Source of the DNA: Favolaschia claudopus
Taxonomy: Eukaryota > Basidiomycota > Agaricomycetes > Agaricales > Mycenaceae
Length of the DNA stretch: 64,000 bases
Assembly (NCBI GenBank): GCA_037176885.1
Contig: JAWWNJ010000187.1
Location: forward strand, 186,001 to 250,000
Direction of reading: 5' to 3'
This document shows, piece after piece, positions 10,944 through 21,446 of this stretch. The notes under the pieces were generated by a model. That model worked only from the letters and a program-made list of their open reading frames with translations. It was not told the DNA's origin and did no database searches. Both the position numbers and the translations under genes were made by a program. Within the stretch, counting starts at the first letter, position 1. Each line of letters opens with the position of its first letter.

Positions 10944-12221
10944 ATGGCTGACCTCAACGTGGTGGAGGTTCTCGACTCAGATGAAGAAGACCAGCTTCCT
11001 CCTTTCAACAAACACGAGTGGATTGGGAAGAATAAATTATACCCTCGTCATCCGCCACGAGAACTTGAAGTTTATTGTGCGCGTCAGCTTTGCATCCCAC
11101 AGAAAATCACGAACGCGTTTCCGGACAAGGCTCTTAATGTCGCGGCTTTCTTACGCGCCGAGCTTCCCGCCAAATCACCCGCGTTGGTTTTTCCAGCAGC
11201 GGAAACTTGCTTCTCGAGATTGACCCCAAGTATGGACATTTACCAAACGCTCGAGAGTTTGAAGACGCGACCACTGCCGCCAATGAGGCTTGTTAACCAG
11301 CTAAATCAAGCAGCGCGGCAAGCAATTCTAGACGGAAATTTATCTGTGGCCGACTCCCGTTTTCCTGGCACGCGATTCTCATTTTGGGTCATTGCAACGT
11401 GGCGGTGGCTCATTGAAATGGTTGATGCGCGGGAGGAGTGGAAAGTGGCACAAGACTGGCTCAGCCGAAGACAAGGAGCACTGGTGGCTGCTGATGCGGC
11501 AGCTAGAAGGCTTTCAACGTTAGGTTGGAATGTCGAGCTTGTAGCCGGAGAGCGGTCATTGCAGTTTGCGCGCGCAATCTCGGACAGACTCGTTACAGAT
11601 GGGATGATGGACATGATGATAGCCATGCTCGAGAAACGCGCCTCCGCTACGCGTCGCCTTGCATCTCGGGTTGTGTTGGTTCAGCGTGCCTTCATGATCC
11701 TGACCTGCGATGTCCAAGAACTAATTGATATCCGTCGACGCCACCAAACACGACAGGCGGAGACTGGAGTGCGCGTTAACCCCGGAACACCGATGGCTTC
11801 CAATTTGTCTGAAAAGCAACAGTTTCTTAAACGTATCAATGAAGTCATCAAATCTCAAGAGGATCGAGGTGTTGGCACGGGGCTCGAGCGTGACCACCGC
11901 TGGCGTAAAGCTGCACCCGGAGCACGGGAGGGTGTTATCGACGGAAAGTTGGCTCCAGCACCGACGGCGGGAAGCTCGGCTAACGCTAGTAAGGTCGCAA
12001 CGGGAAATGCCAATCAAGTAAGATTCGTGTTCCGTTTGCACAATAGAACTCTGCTCACATGTTTCTAGCAATTGAAGAGGCGTCAAAACACTTTCCGCGC
12101 GAATGGGGTACCCTCGGAAATTGAATCTGCAAGAGTCACGGCTTTGACTCCGCTCTCAGCCGCTACTTACACTGCGAGTCCGGGGACAGGGTACAATTTC
12201 GGTCAATTCGTCATCACGTGA
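10944..12221 (+). CDS. Ulp1-linked accessory protein of a TIR transposon
   Basis: A two-exon gene (10944-12017 and 12069-12221; GT/AG intron of 51 nt) encodes 408 residues starting MADLNVVEVLDSDEEDQLPP, with an acidic N-terminus. Residues about 153-178 (WRWLIEMVDAREEW, DWLSRR) and 190-229 (LSTLGWNVEL, then RLVTDGMMDMMIAML) resemble the region that precedes the catalytic part of Ulp1-type cysteine proteases encoded by fungal transposons. The His, Asp and Cys of a protease are not visible, so it is either shortened or a non-catalytic relative. A diverged copy on the minus strand at 12846-13421 lies in a TIR-bounded element of the same family, which ties the gene to a transposon. The link to the KDZ superfamily is inference. 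Confidence 0.6.
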
Positions 12222-12412
12222 TTTTTAGTACAGTATTTTTATCAACCAAATCATGGCGGGCTGGATCAGGACCCCCGGCAACCAACTATGATGCCTGCCC
12301 ACCAAATCCCAGATTTTGGTGTTTCTTATCCGGACCCCTAATCGGGCAATTCTTATCCGAATTCGGCCAGGCCTCAGCCAGGTCGACGTTTTATCCGAAC
12401 TTTTGACCAGGC

Positions 12413-12840
12413 CTACCAGAAAATCGTCGAAAAACCCCCAAAAATCGTATTTTCACTACCACGCTGTAATGTGCTCTGGGAAACAGTCCGATTCTTGGCC
12501 ATCAGTGTCTTCTTTCTCCCCTTCGGCCGTTTGCTTCTCTTTGCCTCGTCCACCCTTCTTCCTGGCCCCCAGTGCTTTAACTGCGGCAAATCGATGTTCT
12601 GCAAATTACCATTGACTCTCGTGTACAGTTCGCTGTCAGCTGCTGAGAGCTTGATCATGACACCCTCGTTTATCAGCTCAGGTGAGCGGCTGAGCAGACA
12701 CAAGAAGGAACTGGATGAGACCAGTGCAAACTGTGGTACATGGAGCTGGCGCAATGCTTGCGGAACAGCTCGGAATTGGCGACCGCCACTCATGTGCTCG
12801 TAAACTTGCGTAGGAATGTTTGATGCAGCTGCAATATTGG
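12413..12840 (-). pseudogene. Captured or decayed coding piece, unknown
   Basis: Just after the truncated paralog another minus frame reads QFRAVPQALRQLHVPQFALV, then LLSRSPELINEGVMIKLSAA and a Lys/Arg-rich tail RPKGRKK. It looks like an exon of an unrelated protein with a basic tail. No domain is recognised. Either the element picked up foreign sequence or this is the degenerate 3' half of its own gene. Confidence 0.35.
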
Positions 12841-12845
12841 AACAG

Positions 12846-13421
12846 TCAGAAGCCGGAAAGGTATCCCGCGGCTGCATCTGCCGCAGGCAGGGCAGGCTGT
12901 TTCTTGTTAACCCACTCTTCTGCTGCTTTCCAATGCTCTTGGGCTTCAGTCATCTCAACGAGCCATCGCCACGCCGCAATAATCCAGAGTGAGAACCGTA
13001 TATTGGGATAGCGAGAGTCCTGGACTGATAATTTCCCGTCTAGTATCGCTTGTCGGGCTTCTTTGCTCAGCTGCTCTATGTATTTCTTCGGGGGTAGCTG
13101 CCGCGTATTCAAATGCTCAATTGTTTGAACAATATCCATATTCGGCATCGAGGGGGAGAAGCAGGCGCTCGCGACAGGAAATACCAATGCGTGTGATTTA
13201 GCAGGTAACCCGACGCGCAAGAAGGCTGTGACATTGAGGGTAGTCTTTGGAAATGCGCTCTTGATTTCCCTTGGAATGCGCAGCTGACGCGTGCAATACG
13301 CGTCAAGTTCGGGTGGCGCATAAGTGGGATATGTTCTGTTGTTCCCGATCCACTCGCGGGCATCGAAAGGCGGCAGCTGGTCTTCGTCATCTGAGTCGAG
13401 AACCTCAACGAGGCCTGCCAT
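12846..13421 (-). pseudogene. Truncated paralog of the Ulp1-linked protein
   Basis: The minus strand from ATG at 13421 reads MAGLVEVLDSDDEDQLPPFD and follows the protein at 10944 closely: both share EWIGN/K, CTRQLRIP, DIVQTIEHL, QAILDGKLSV and WRWLVEMTEA. Similarity stops at the shared PAADAAA, where the frame ends at 12846 just before the LSTLGW segment. It is the 5' half of the same gene carried by the complete element 12268-13812. Confidence 0.75.
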
Positions 13422-13935
13422 GATGCGCGAGCTTCGAGAAAATCGTCGTAGAAGTGATGCGGAGCGTGACTTGGAAAAACGCAAACAAAAGACTTGCATT
13501 ATTCAACCTGTCCTTCAAGCTCTTAGACGCCAGCCAAACGCCGGCAGAGTCGATGCAATAATACATGTCTATATTTATACCAAAGCTCGTATAATCCGTC
13601 CACGGCAGCTGCGGCCAACTCTAAATTTTATCCGAACCTGAACCAGACCTAGCTGCCGACCCCGCCGTTTTATCCGAATTTTTGGCCAGCCCTAGCTGTC
13701 CTGGAGCCAATTTTTTATCCGAATCCGGGCAGGCTGACGGCCAATTTTGCGCTTGTTTTATCCGATTTTTTTTTTTCGCGGGCAGGCATCATAGGTGGTT
13801 GCCGGGGGTCCTGCTGGATCGGAACGATATGGTTCCCATTTTTCACTGCTCTCGGAAAATGCTCTGGATTAAATTTTGTGGATCTATTTTTAGGCGACAG
13901 CATCCCTGGCACCCCGTGAAAAATGTTGTTGACGC

Positions 13936-14079
13936 CAAGGGGGTGCGAAAAACTCAATCAATGACATGTACCCAAAATCGGATGTATTTTGGGCTGCTGA
14001 ACACGAAAAACTGGTCTAAAGCCCAAAATACGTCAGATTTTGGGTACATGTCATTGATTGGGTTTTTCGCACCCCCTTG
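13936..14079. mobile_element. 144-bp hAT-like MITE with 8-bp target duplication
   Basis: The ends CAAGGGGGTGCGAAAAAC and its complement are near-perfect inverted arms of about 50 bp, bordered by GTTGACGC at 13928-13935 and 14080-14087. The element is almost entirely palindromic with a short central loop. Length and 8-bp duplication fit a non-autonomous hAT element. Confidence 0.88.
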
Positions 14080-14291
14080 GTTGACGCCTGTCAAATGGGA
14101 CCTCACACTTTGTCACGCCCTGATCGCATGTGCAAACATTCCCACCCGTCTCTTTTCCCTTGTAACTCGCTCAAGTATAAGTACCTGTGATGTTAGTAGA
14201 TAGGTTTTTATTCGGGTTAATCTAGCACTTACAACAGTTCTTCTTTGGCCCACCGGTGTACTCTAGCGAAACCTCGAGTCCCTCGCTTCCG

Positions 14292-14940
14292 TTACACGGG
14301 GTCAGCATCGGGGGGCTCTGTTGCTGAACGTCTCTCCGACGCTAAAACTCCGAGACGGCCCTCTTCACCCTCTGCAAGAGCAATCTTTGCCTCGAAATCT
14401 TGCCGTTTCTTCTTCTCGGTAGTGAGTTCCCAGCGCGGATGGCTTTCTAAAAGGTGTGCTGGCATGTTGTACTTCCAGTGTGTCTGAGGGCACAGAGTAC
14501 ATGTGATGGGTACGTTTGTGCAGGCTTTCGCAGTCGTGGACTTCGAAGCAGCCTTGATGTGAAACTCATACACTTCCCGGCACGTTGATATTGCCTTTCC
14601 ACCTCGGATTGAGAGAGCGCAGGCTCCATTAGACATGCTGCTGCCGCAAAAACCGCACGGAACGGAGGCTAGTTCTTTAACGGTGTTGTTGAGAGCATCA
14701 AATTTGGATACAAGGGAGTCGAGACGGCTCGTGGTTTCAGCTGAGGATGGGGTCTTTTATTGTAAGAGGTTCGCTACGATTGTACGTAGTTTGCGGATGG
14801 TGTCAACGGTTACTGAGCATGTTTTAGCAGTGGCGGCCTTGGGCAGGGGAAGAGCATATATTGCTTGGTGGAGGTCATGGATGGTAGACCTGGCGGGCAG
14901 AGCGGGGTCCTTTGTTTTCGAAGGTGATGGTTGCTGATTA
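14292..14940 (-). pseudogene. C2H2-like zinc-finger protein, broken
   Basis: On the minus strand the frame reads HDLHQAIYALPLPKAATAK, then VPCGFCGSS, CALSIRGGKAISTC, then CTNVPITCTLCPQTHWKYNM and PAHLLESH, and ends at 14292. The CTLC...HLLESH spacing fits a C2H2 finger, with an upstream CGFC pair that may bind another zinc. An in-frame stop occurs near 14761. The 5' side is cut at 14940, where a mariner-type terminus begins. Similar proteins are dispersed in mushroom genomes; the function is unknown. Confidence 0.55.
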
Positions 14941-14975
14941 CAGCCGTTTTGGAAACAATATGCGGCTCCTTATCC
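14940..14975 (+). repeat. Solo mariner-type terminus
   Basis: TACAGCCGTTTTGGAAACAA begins here and interrupts the zinc-finger pseudogene. It resembles the ends at 3023 and 8340 most closely. No opposite end is seen before the NLR-like fragment. Confidence 0.5.
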
Positions 14976-15067
14976 CTGCTTACATGGCCCTGACACTTTT
15001 CGGTGCGTCCCCGACTTTGTTTGTTGTACAGCGCTCTTCCTTATCATCACGAATCACGTTAGACTGC

Positions 15068-16160
15068 TAGCTCCGTTGCGACTGTAGAGGGATTGAGCTC
15101 CGGTGCAAAGCTATTGGATGCTCTGAGCGGGGTTCTCTCTGCACTCGAGAACATTGTCAAAGTCGGGGATGGTAACAACGCCCAATGAAATCACGGTCGA
15201 GTCCATAATGTTTTGACCAAATTCCCAGATTAATCCCTATGTGAATGCGGCGTGGAAAGTGTTGACGTCGGTGTACAAGGTATGGGTTTTGTCATCACGT
15301 TCTTCTTTTCATCACAGCAATGGAGGGATTTTGCTCAATTCACACTACAAGGTATGGAACGGAGGGGTTTGACTGAAGTCCGCCGAAAAAGGCAATATCA
15401 TGTGATGTTCGTCGAGGGTGGATGGCGTCTACCTTACGTAGATCGTGCAAAATCAGCGGGAGGCGGATGAAAAGGTCGTGAATCTTGTTGAGGCTATGGC
15501 CAAGCTCTACTCCTTTGCAAAGGAGGTAGACTTTGTCGTGAAAAACTCGGAGGCTGTTGAGGAGACTGTTCTCCGGATTACCATGCAAACCATGGAGTGT
15601 GCTTTGTGCTCATCCGCGAATACTTGGAGCATGGATTTATGGGTGAGTGATTTTTTTACTCAAATCTTCTTTAACGACGCTGGACCTAGGGCGAATCGCT
15701 CAAACTTCCATCTTGGGTGCGGGACAAAGGATTGACCAACTGGCTGCCGAGTTACTCCGATTGAAAGATGAATTTGATCGAGGGCTTGCAGTTCAAGCAA
15801 CGATTGTCTTGGCACAGATTTTGGACAATGTAGAGAAATTGAGTAATTGCTATCCTTGTTCCCACTGTCAGTTAACTGAATGTAGCGACAGAAAATTCCT
15901 TGCTTTTGAGTGATCTCCGACTCCCCAGTCACCCGTCTGACCTCGGCCCATCTTCGCGTCGCGAATGTCTTCCTGGCACTCGAAGCGAGATTATCGGGCA
16001 CATTACTCACCTGCTGACTACACCCTCGCAAGCACAAATCATCTGGCTTTCTGGCGTGGCTGGCTCGGGCAAGACTACCATTGCAACAAGTGTCTCCGAG
16101 TACAGTGCCAAGCATCACTTCTCCAATACTGCTTTTTCGGCCGAACATAAATTTTTGTGA
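15068..16160 (+). pseudogene. NACHT (NLR-like) protein, N-terminal fragment
   Basis: Several short exons on plus together read SSGAKLLDALSGVLSALENI, NPYVNAAWKVLTSVYK, ADEKVVNLVEAMAKLYSFAK, IDQLAAELLRLKDEFDRGLA and VQATIVLAQILDNVEKL, then ECLPGTRSEII and IIWLSGVAGSGKTTIATSV. The last is a Walker A P-loop of a NACHT NTPase, and the helical part is the N-terminal region usual for NACHT proteins of Agaricomycetes, which act as cytoplasmic recognition or incompatibility-type receptors. The reading ends about 20 residues after the P-loop; Walker B, the winged helix and sensor repeats are absent. One exon joint near 15170/15225 gives a stop, so it is most likely a dead remnant. Confidence 0.68.
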
Positions 16161-17844
16161 TTTATTTCTGATTTCCTAAGGAAGGAAACCGACCAAAAGA
16201 ATGCGTTTGGCGTCGAGAACTCACTTTTTCCCACGGTGTTTCACTTTCTTTCGCGTCTGGAAAAATAAAATCATGCTTTTGGCTCTAATTTTGGATGGAT
16301 TGAGGCCTGACAAAAGTAACCGTTAATCCGACGATTGCTTCGCGACCACGTGATATTTCTCCAAGACTTCGAGTTTGAAAAATACGTCAGGATATGCCTT
16401 AAACCTATACACAAGTTGTTGTGCACCTATACTGCCCCAGTAATAAGTGGGGTAATACATAGCTCATCTACAACACTAATTAGTGGCGAAACCGTGGCCC
16501 AGGGCTCCTGTCGATATCTTTCGGGGATTTTTCAATAACTTTCCGCAAAGACATTATATATTGAGGAGAAGTCCAGCTCAGCTCAGTGACTTTGCGCATC
16601 TTTCAATAACTTTCAATAACTTTGGCACTTGTAGATGTTCCACAGGCATCTACTGCCCAAAAAGGAAATGTATTCGTAAAATAAGTGTAAATTACATGAA
16701 AATTCAGTGAAATAAAAAGTGTCAAAAAACCAGGTGATTGTTTGATGGCACGAGGGCTGCTGAGGCCGTTGCGGCTTGTTGGGAGGAGTTTGAATTCTGA
16801 GTCAAATAAATTGAATTTATTACTAAAATACAGAACATATGTGATTCGAAAGGTTAAACTGCCCAAGGATGTTTCACGAAGTTTTGCAGCAGTTGTCAAA
16901 GGTGCTTGGACCATCAAATATGATGTCCCCGGCACTTCAGCACATATATGGGGCCATCAATTCAGCTATAAATTCATCATTTTAGCATGCAATTTATTAT
17001 TTTAGCCTCGGAAATATCCATTTATTCCATCCAATTGAACAATATTTGTCTATTGTTTATACATTTGATATTGATTTGGTTTGGAGGCAGTTTGCCATCA
17101 AAACATGTAAAATATGGTTCAAAACCGCCGGGGTCTCGAAAATGTTTTGCATTTTGCGGGCCAACCAGCACTCAGATCAAAAAATGCTGAGTGTGGATCT
17201 GATAGCCCTTGATGAGCTCTACCTGATCCATACAGGCATCAGACAGTTTCCTGAGATTTCCTATTTCGGCCACTAACGCCTAGCATCTCAAAAAGGAAAT
17301 TCTCGCGATTCTTGCACCCCTGGGTGTATCCGCTATATTACACTATTCTATACTGAATCTAGACAGTATATGTCTACCTTTCAGCAGTTTTCAATGATCA
17401 ATTCATAGAATACCAACCTATAAAACAAATAAAAAAGCGAAATTAGTTGGGATTTGTTGACCTGATGTGAATGGGGGGTTCTGGCCATTCTGTGCCCATA
17501 ATAAATATGCGTTCATTCCTAAAGGAACTCCAGTGGATACAATGGGTATCCTATCTCACTCAATACTGTGTTTTAGGTATGACATCAAATATTGATTTCC
17601 AGGGTTTCTGGTCTTCATGGGTGCCTACCCTTCATCTATCCCAAGTAGATCTAGCCCCTAAACATATTTGACCTTGTTTGATGCAGCAACTGCATCAATA
17701 TACCATTCTCTACCTAGCTTTTTCCCTCTGATAGCAGATTGAAGGATTTCACATTTTTACTCTTCCTTACCTTACATATAGCATCTTGGGTAGTAGAAGC
17801 TTTGATGAAAGGTTCATATGACTCCAAATCTCAGCTTTATCCCT
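16161..17844. other. AT-rich stretch, no gene recognised
   Basis: Nothing recognisable. A plus frame at 16742-17005 (RTYVIRKVKLPKDVSRSFAA) has passable composition but no known motif. The sequence is AT-rich and carries no inverted ends that I could see. Confidence 0.35.
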
Positions 17845-17906
17845 CGGAGAGTCGTGCCTCCTCGACAAATTCACGCCCCGTTTCTCCCGAACTGTAGTAT
17901 AGTCGG

Positions 17907-18324
17907 GTGGTCTCGGGTGGACGATCCTCTCGTGTAAATACACCGCTGCCTTCGGGCGGCGAGACCCCATCGCCTTCGGGCGGTGAGACCGCTTCGCCTT
18001 CGGGCGTCGAACCGTTGCCTCTGGGCAGCGAGACCTCACCCTCGATAACTTCGACGCATACCGAGCTCCTAGAGCCCGTCTTGACCTCAGCCGTGGATTG
18101 GGGGATGCTGGACGAAGGTGTTGCTTCGCCGCGCGTCGCAACACCCGGTCGTCAAGGGTCGGATTCACTCACCGTAGTCACTTCCCGTGATGTTTTATCC
18201 CATTCTACGTCGACCGTCTCCCGTGCGATTCAGAATATGAGTGTGAATGAGCTTGTGAGTGTGGCTCGCCGCCACCAAGCTTTGGCTCAGGAAGCTTTGG
18301 CTGCTGCGTCGGAGCGCGGGCTAC
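17907..18324 (+). pseudogene. Gag-like or linker protein interrupted by mariner (copy A)
   Basis: The plus frame reads VSGGRSSRVNTPLPSGG with about four imperfect copies of an SPSGGET-type repeat, a Ser/Thr-rich middle, and a helix MSVNELVSVARRHQALAQEA that ends in SERG at the mariner terminus (18324). Copy B shows the same protein extending further 5' as MTDPAGAARYPLRSHARQAP, with a TAG stop between the parts (17896 in this copy). The style resembles the disordered N-terminus of a retrotransposon gag, but no zinc knuckle is present, so this is tentative. Confidence 0.45.
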
Positions 18325-19247
18325 AGCTGTTTCGGAAAAAGAATACGGGTTTCGGCATTTCTTTCGCTTCGTTTTTTTGTCTATAGTTGTTTGGTCCCGC
18401 GTCTCTCTCAGCCCCACTCCGCTCCACCTCTCCCCTTTTGGTCAATAATTATGTCGCCAACGACCTCAACAACTCTTCTCTCTCACTCTATTGCTCATGG
18501 CGCGCGGACACCGCAAAGACATTCCTGAAAACACGCGGGCCAATGTAGTTCACCTGCATTACTTCTGCGGCCGCAAACAAGCCGACGTGGCGCACGAGCT
18601 GGGTGTCAGTCTGAGCTCTGTCGAAGATTCTTCGTCGGCATCGACGCGAGGAACTCGGAGAACCAGCCACCCCAACGTATCGGATTCGAGGTCGTCCCCG
18701 GCTTCTGCATGTTACTGATGTCGATGTAAGTACTATGTCTTCCTTGCAAATTCGTGTTTTTGATTGAAGAAACGACACAGTTCCTGGTCACGCTTGTGGA
18801 GAGGACTCCCGACATCTATCTGCGTGAGATGCAAGCAGAGTTGCGGGAGCTCTGCAATGTAGAAGCTTCGCTCACCTCCATATGGACGGCGTTGAGGCGA
18901 CGAGGATATACGAGGAAGCGCGTGAGTCGTACCCACCTAAGTAATATATATCTTATTCTGACCCATAGTCCGGATAGGTGTCTCGTGTTGCCATACAACG
19001 CGATGAGAACGCCCGTACCAATTTCGAAATACACATGGCTCAGACCTATCGCGCCCCGCAACTCGTATTTGTCGACGAGGCTGCCTGCAATCGCAACACC
19101 TCCAAACGCGGGTGGGCCTGGGCACCGGCTGGTGAACAAGCTCGACGGCATGATGTGTACATACGGGGAGTCAAGTACGTCGTCCAACTACGATTGCGGG
19201 ATCAACTTACAGATTTTTTCCAGGTATTCAGTCCTCCCCGCGCTCTC
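18325..19247 (+). pseudogene. Tc1/mariner (DD34E) transposase, 3' truncated copy
   Basis: Starts at the terminus TACAGCTGTTTCGG (TA at 18324). The transposase ATG is at 18498: MARGHRKDIPENTRANVVHL, FCGRKQADVAHELGVSLSSV (helix-turn-helix), then ILRRHRREELGEP in the +1 frame, then FLVTLVERTPDIYLREMQAE, then LVFVDEAACNRNTSKRGWAW with the first catalytic Asp. The copy ends at 19247 in YSVLPALS. The second Asp and the Glu are missing here but present in copy B. The frame change after SLSSV is shared with copy B, so it predates the duplication. Confidence 0.8.
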
Positions 19248-19410
19248 CTCTGCGGCGGCGCGTGCCTTCGGATTCTCGAAAAAATGAATGATTTCTAAGA
19301 TTTGTTCTTCCTTCATCTTTTACCGTCAATACAAAATGCTAAGGGTCGAGTTCTCTGACCGGATTCCCCGAACGTGCCCATAAAACCCACTTTTCCTACC
19401 TCTGACCAGG

Positions 19411-19605
19411 TATCGGGTCCCTGATGCGGCTGCTTTTGTATCGTACCTCTCGTGTTCATGAAATTCAGATCAATGAAATGCTAGCATTGTTGGAATGGAG
19501 CCTTGAGGAGGATGAAGCAGTTATTGGAGGAAAACGTGTCGAGTCCCCATTTGGCTGGATTCCGCGACTCCCGTACTGTACCAATCTGTATGACTGAAAC
19601 GTAAC
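19411..19605 (+). pseudogene. Coding piece split by a MITE
   Basis: The plus frame reads GIGSLMRLLLYRTSRVHEIQ, INEMLALLEWSLEEDEAVIG and SPFGWIPRLPY, where a TA-flanked MITE (19576-19745) breaks it. Removing the MITE continues the frame as YWHSVCFPIRT. Composition suggests a real exon of an unrecognised protein. Confidence 0.4.
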
Positions 19606-19745
19606 GCGTAACGGCGGCCTTTTTTCGCTTACAAATCACCCATATAAGGCAGGTCACCTTCCATAAAAGGGTGATTTGTAAGCCGTTTCAAGCGTTTCAG
19701 CCTGTAACGGTCCATTTTGCGTTTCAGTCATACAGATTGGTACAG
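19576..19745. mobile_element. 170-bp mariner-like MITE
   Basis: CTGTACCAATCTGTATGACT and its complement form the ends, flanked by TA at 19574-19575 and 19746-19747. The next words, TGAAACGTAACGC on the left and GCGTTTCA on the right, relate it to the MITE at 4831-5440. An inner hairpin ACAAATCACCC/GGGTGATTTGT lies at 19629-19680. Confidence 0.85.
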
Positions 19746-20011
19746 TACTGGCACTCGGTTTGTTTTCCCATACGCACGTGTCAGTCACATGATACGCTGG
19801 AAACAAACAATCACCACGTACCGTTAGGGAACACTGCCACCTGATGAGTCTTTGCAGACGAAACGTTGCGCCCAAACGTCGTGGGTCTTCTCTCTCTAGC
19901 ATATCACCTCTGTGGTCGTCGTCGTCGCTCGCGCGGCGCTCCGCGCCGCGCTCGCTCCTCCTCCTCCCGTTAAATAGCAGTTATATTGTAAATTCAACTC
20001 TGAAGAATACC

Positions 20012-20260
20012 AGGACCCCCGGCAACCACCTATGATGCCTGCCCGCGAAAAAAAAAAAAAAACGGATAAAACAAGCGCAAAATTGGCCGTCAGCCTCCCC
20101 GGATTCGGATAAAAAATCGGCTCCAGGACAGCTAGGGCTGGCCAAAAATTCGGATAAAACGGCGGGGTCCGCAGCTAGGTCTGGTTCAGGTTCGGATAAA
20201 ATTTAGAGTCGGCCGCAGCTGCCGTTGAATAATGCAAGTCTTTTGTTTGCGTTTTTTTTT
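20012..20260 (+). mobile_element. Solo end of the Ulp1-linked TIR family
   Basis: AGGACCCCCGGCAACCACC, then CCTATGATGCCTGCCCGCG, an A-run and spaced TTCGGATAA words reproduce the right terminal region of the complete element (13812 to about 13600, reversed) almost base for base, including the AATAATGCAAGTC tail. No partner end lies in the window. The DNA element at 20293 follows directly, so this member is broken. Confidence 0.7.
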
Positions 20261-20292
20261 TTTTTTTTCCAAGTCACGCTCCTTTGGCAGTA

Positions 20293-21397
20293 TGGGCCAT
20301 AATTCGAAGTGTCGTAGAAAAAACACGCACCCCTTCACAAATTAGCACACAAGCTGGTTTTGTTGATTTACACACCTTGAGGCATCAGAATATGTGCACA
20401 AGTCAACATTTTCCAAAATATTCACGCCCCTTGCTTCATCACAACAAAAGTGCACAGGTTGCTCGCGCATTTTTTTACTGCGCAGGTAAGGAAATGCGGC
20501 GAAAAAAATGCACAGGACAGAGCGCACCACTTTTACGCACCTTCAACTTCGCGGCACCCACAAAAGAAATGCACAGGTTGTAAGTAATTCTATCCTGCCT
20601 TATTCTGCCTTTTTACGAAAAAATGATACCTTGCCCGTTAGTGTATTCCAGCCTCTGATTTCAGAGGGTTTGGGAGTGCGACCTGACCACATCAGGAATC
20701 GTTGGTGGTCTTCTTCACTTTTAGATCTTATCATCAGCTTTCATTGCTTTCAATTCTCTTCACCTCGCCACCGAAACGTTCGTCCTGTACTGATACTCAA
20801 ATATCTTTGCTGAATCCTGAGACTCGGATTCTTAGACTTCAAATTTAATGCCTTCTCCCGAACGAGTCAGTGCGCTTCAACTCAGTTCAAATTGTGTTCA
20901 ATAGAAGCAAAGGGTGCGATGATGCGTCAGTTCAACGGTAAGCCATCAAAATTCATTCATGTCCTGGACTCCTTCCCTTCATCTGGTTCGAAGCTGGATC
21001 TGCCAGTTTCAACTGCGGCCAAATCGATTTGGTCCACCGAACCTGTGCAACATTTTTGTTCCGAACGCACCTGTGCAAAAGTTCAACCAGTGGGCTGTGT
21101 AAATAAATTGGACTGAGTTTTGCGCTGCTTGGGCACCATTTGCTCAACGCTCCACCTGTGCTCTTTGTCTTTGAGGTAGACAACCTGTGCAGCTTTTGCA
21201 TTCCGTGGGGTTGTGTATTTTTGTGATGGACCAAAACAAGTGGCGCAACAACTTTTAAGAAATTTTATTGATGCGAGTTTTTAGTCAAAATGCAGTCAGC
21301 TGTGTGATTTTTGACTTCATCCAGCTCAGGGTGTGCACCATAACTTCAAAAATATGCTCCCCTGTGTCAAAAAGTGTGAGTTTGGAATTATGGCCCA
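20293..21397. mobile_element. 1.1-kb non-autonomous element with mirrored subterminal motifs
   Basis: The ends share TGGGCCATAATTC in inverted orientation (left near 20294, right near 21396). Inside, the 8-base word GCACAGGT or a close variant occurs repeatedly in the left half (about 20397, 20452, 20510, 20572), and its complement ACCTGTGC in the right half (about 21042, 21068, 21151, 21184). This mirrored layout is what transposase-binding subterminal repeats look like. Frames inside have no recognisable protein. Confidence 0.65.
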
Positions 21398-21446
21398 CTA
21401 TTACAGCCATACGGTCCGTATGATGCCATATGCGCTTGTTGGGGTC

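Larger units (their letters stand above)
12268..13812. mobile_element. Complete TIR element with 8-bp target duplication
   Basis: Both ends are visible: AGGACCCCCGGCAACC at 12268 and its exact complement ending at 13812. They are bordered by the direct 8-bp repeat GCTGGATC (12260-12267 and 13813-13820). Inside are TTCGGATAA-type subterminal words and, on the minus strand, a shortened copy of the Ulp1-linked gene plus another coding piece. At 1545 bp it is non-autonomous. An 8-bp duplication fits hAT and KDZ (Zisupton-type) elements; the linked gene favours KDZ. Confidence 0.82.
17845..19247 (+). repeat. 1403-bp inverted duplication, copy A
   Basis: Collinear with the reverse complement of 57547-58949, with the same length of 1403 bp. 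All translated frames compared are identical between the copies. The unit contains part of a gag-like gene and the 5' two-thirds of a mariner element inserted in it. Outside these limits the two loci differ completely. Confidence 0.9.

Noticed and set aside
18754..19287. 177-codon frame through the mariner gene as one protein
   Set aside because: It reads through introns; peptides matching DDE transposases switch frame at GT/AG borders.
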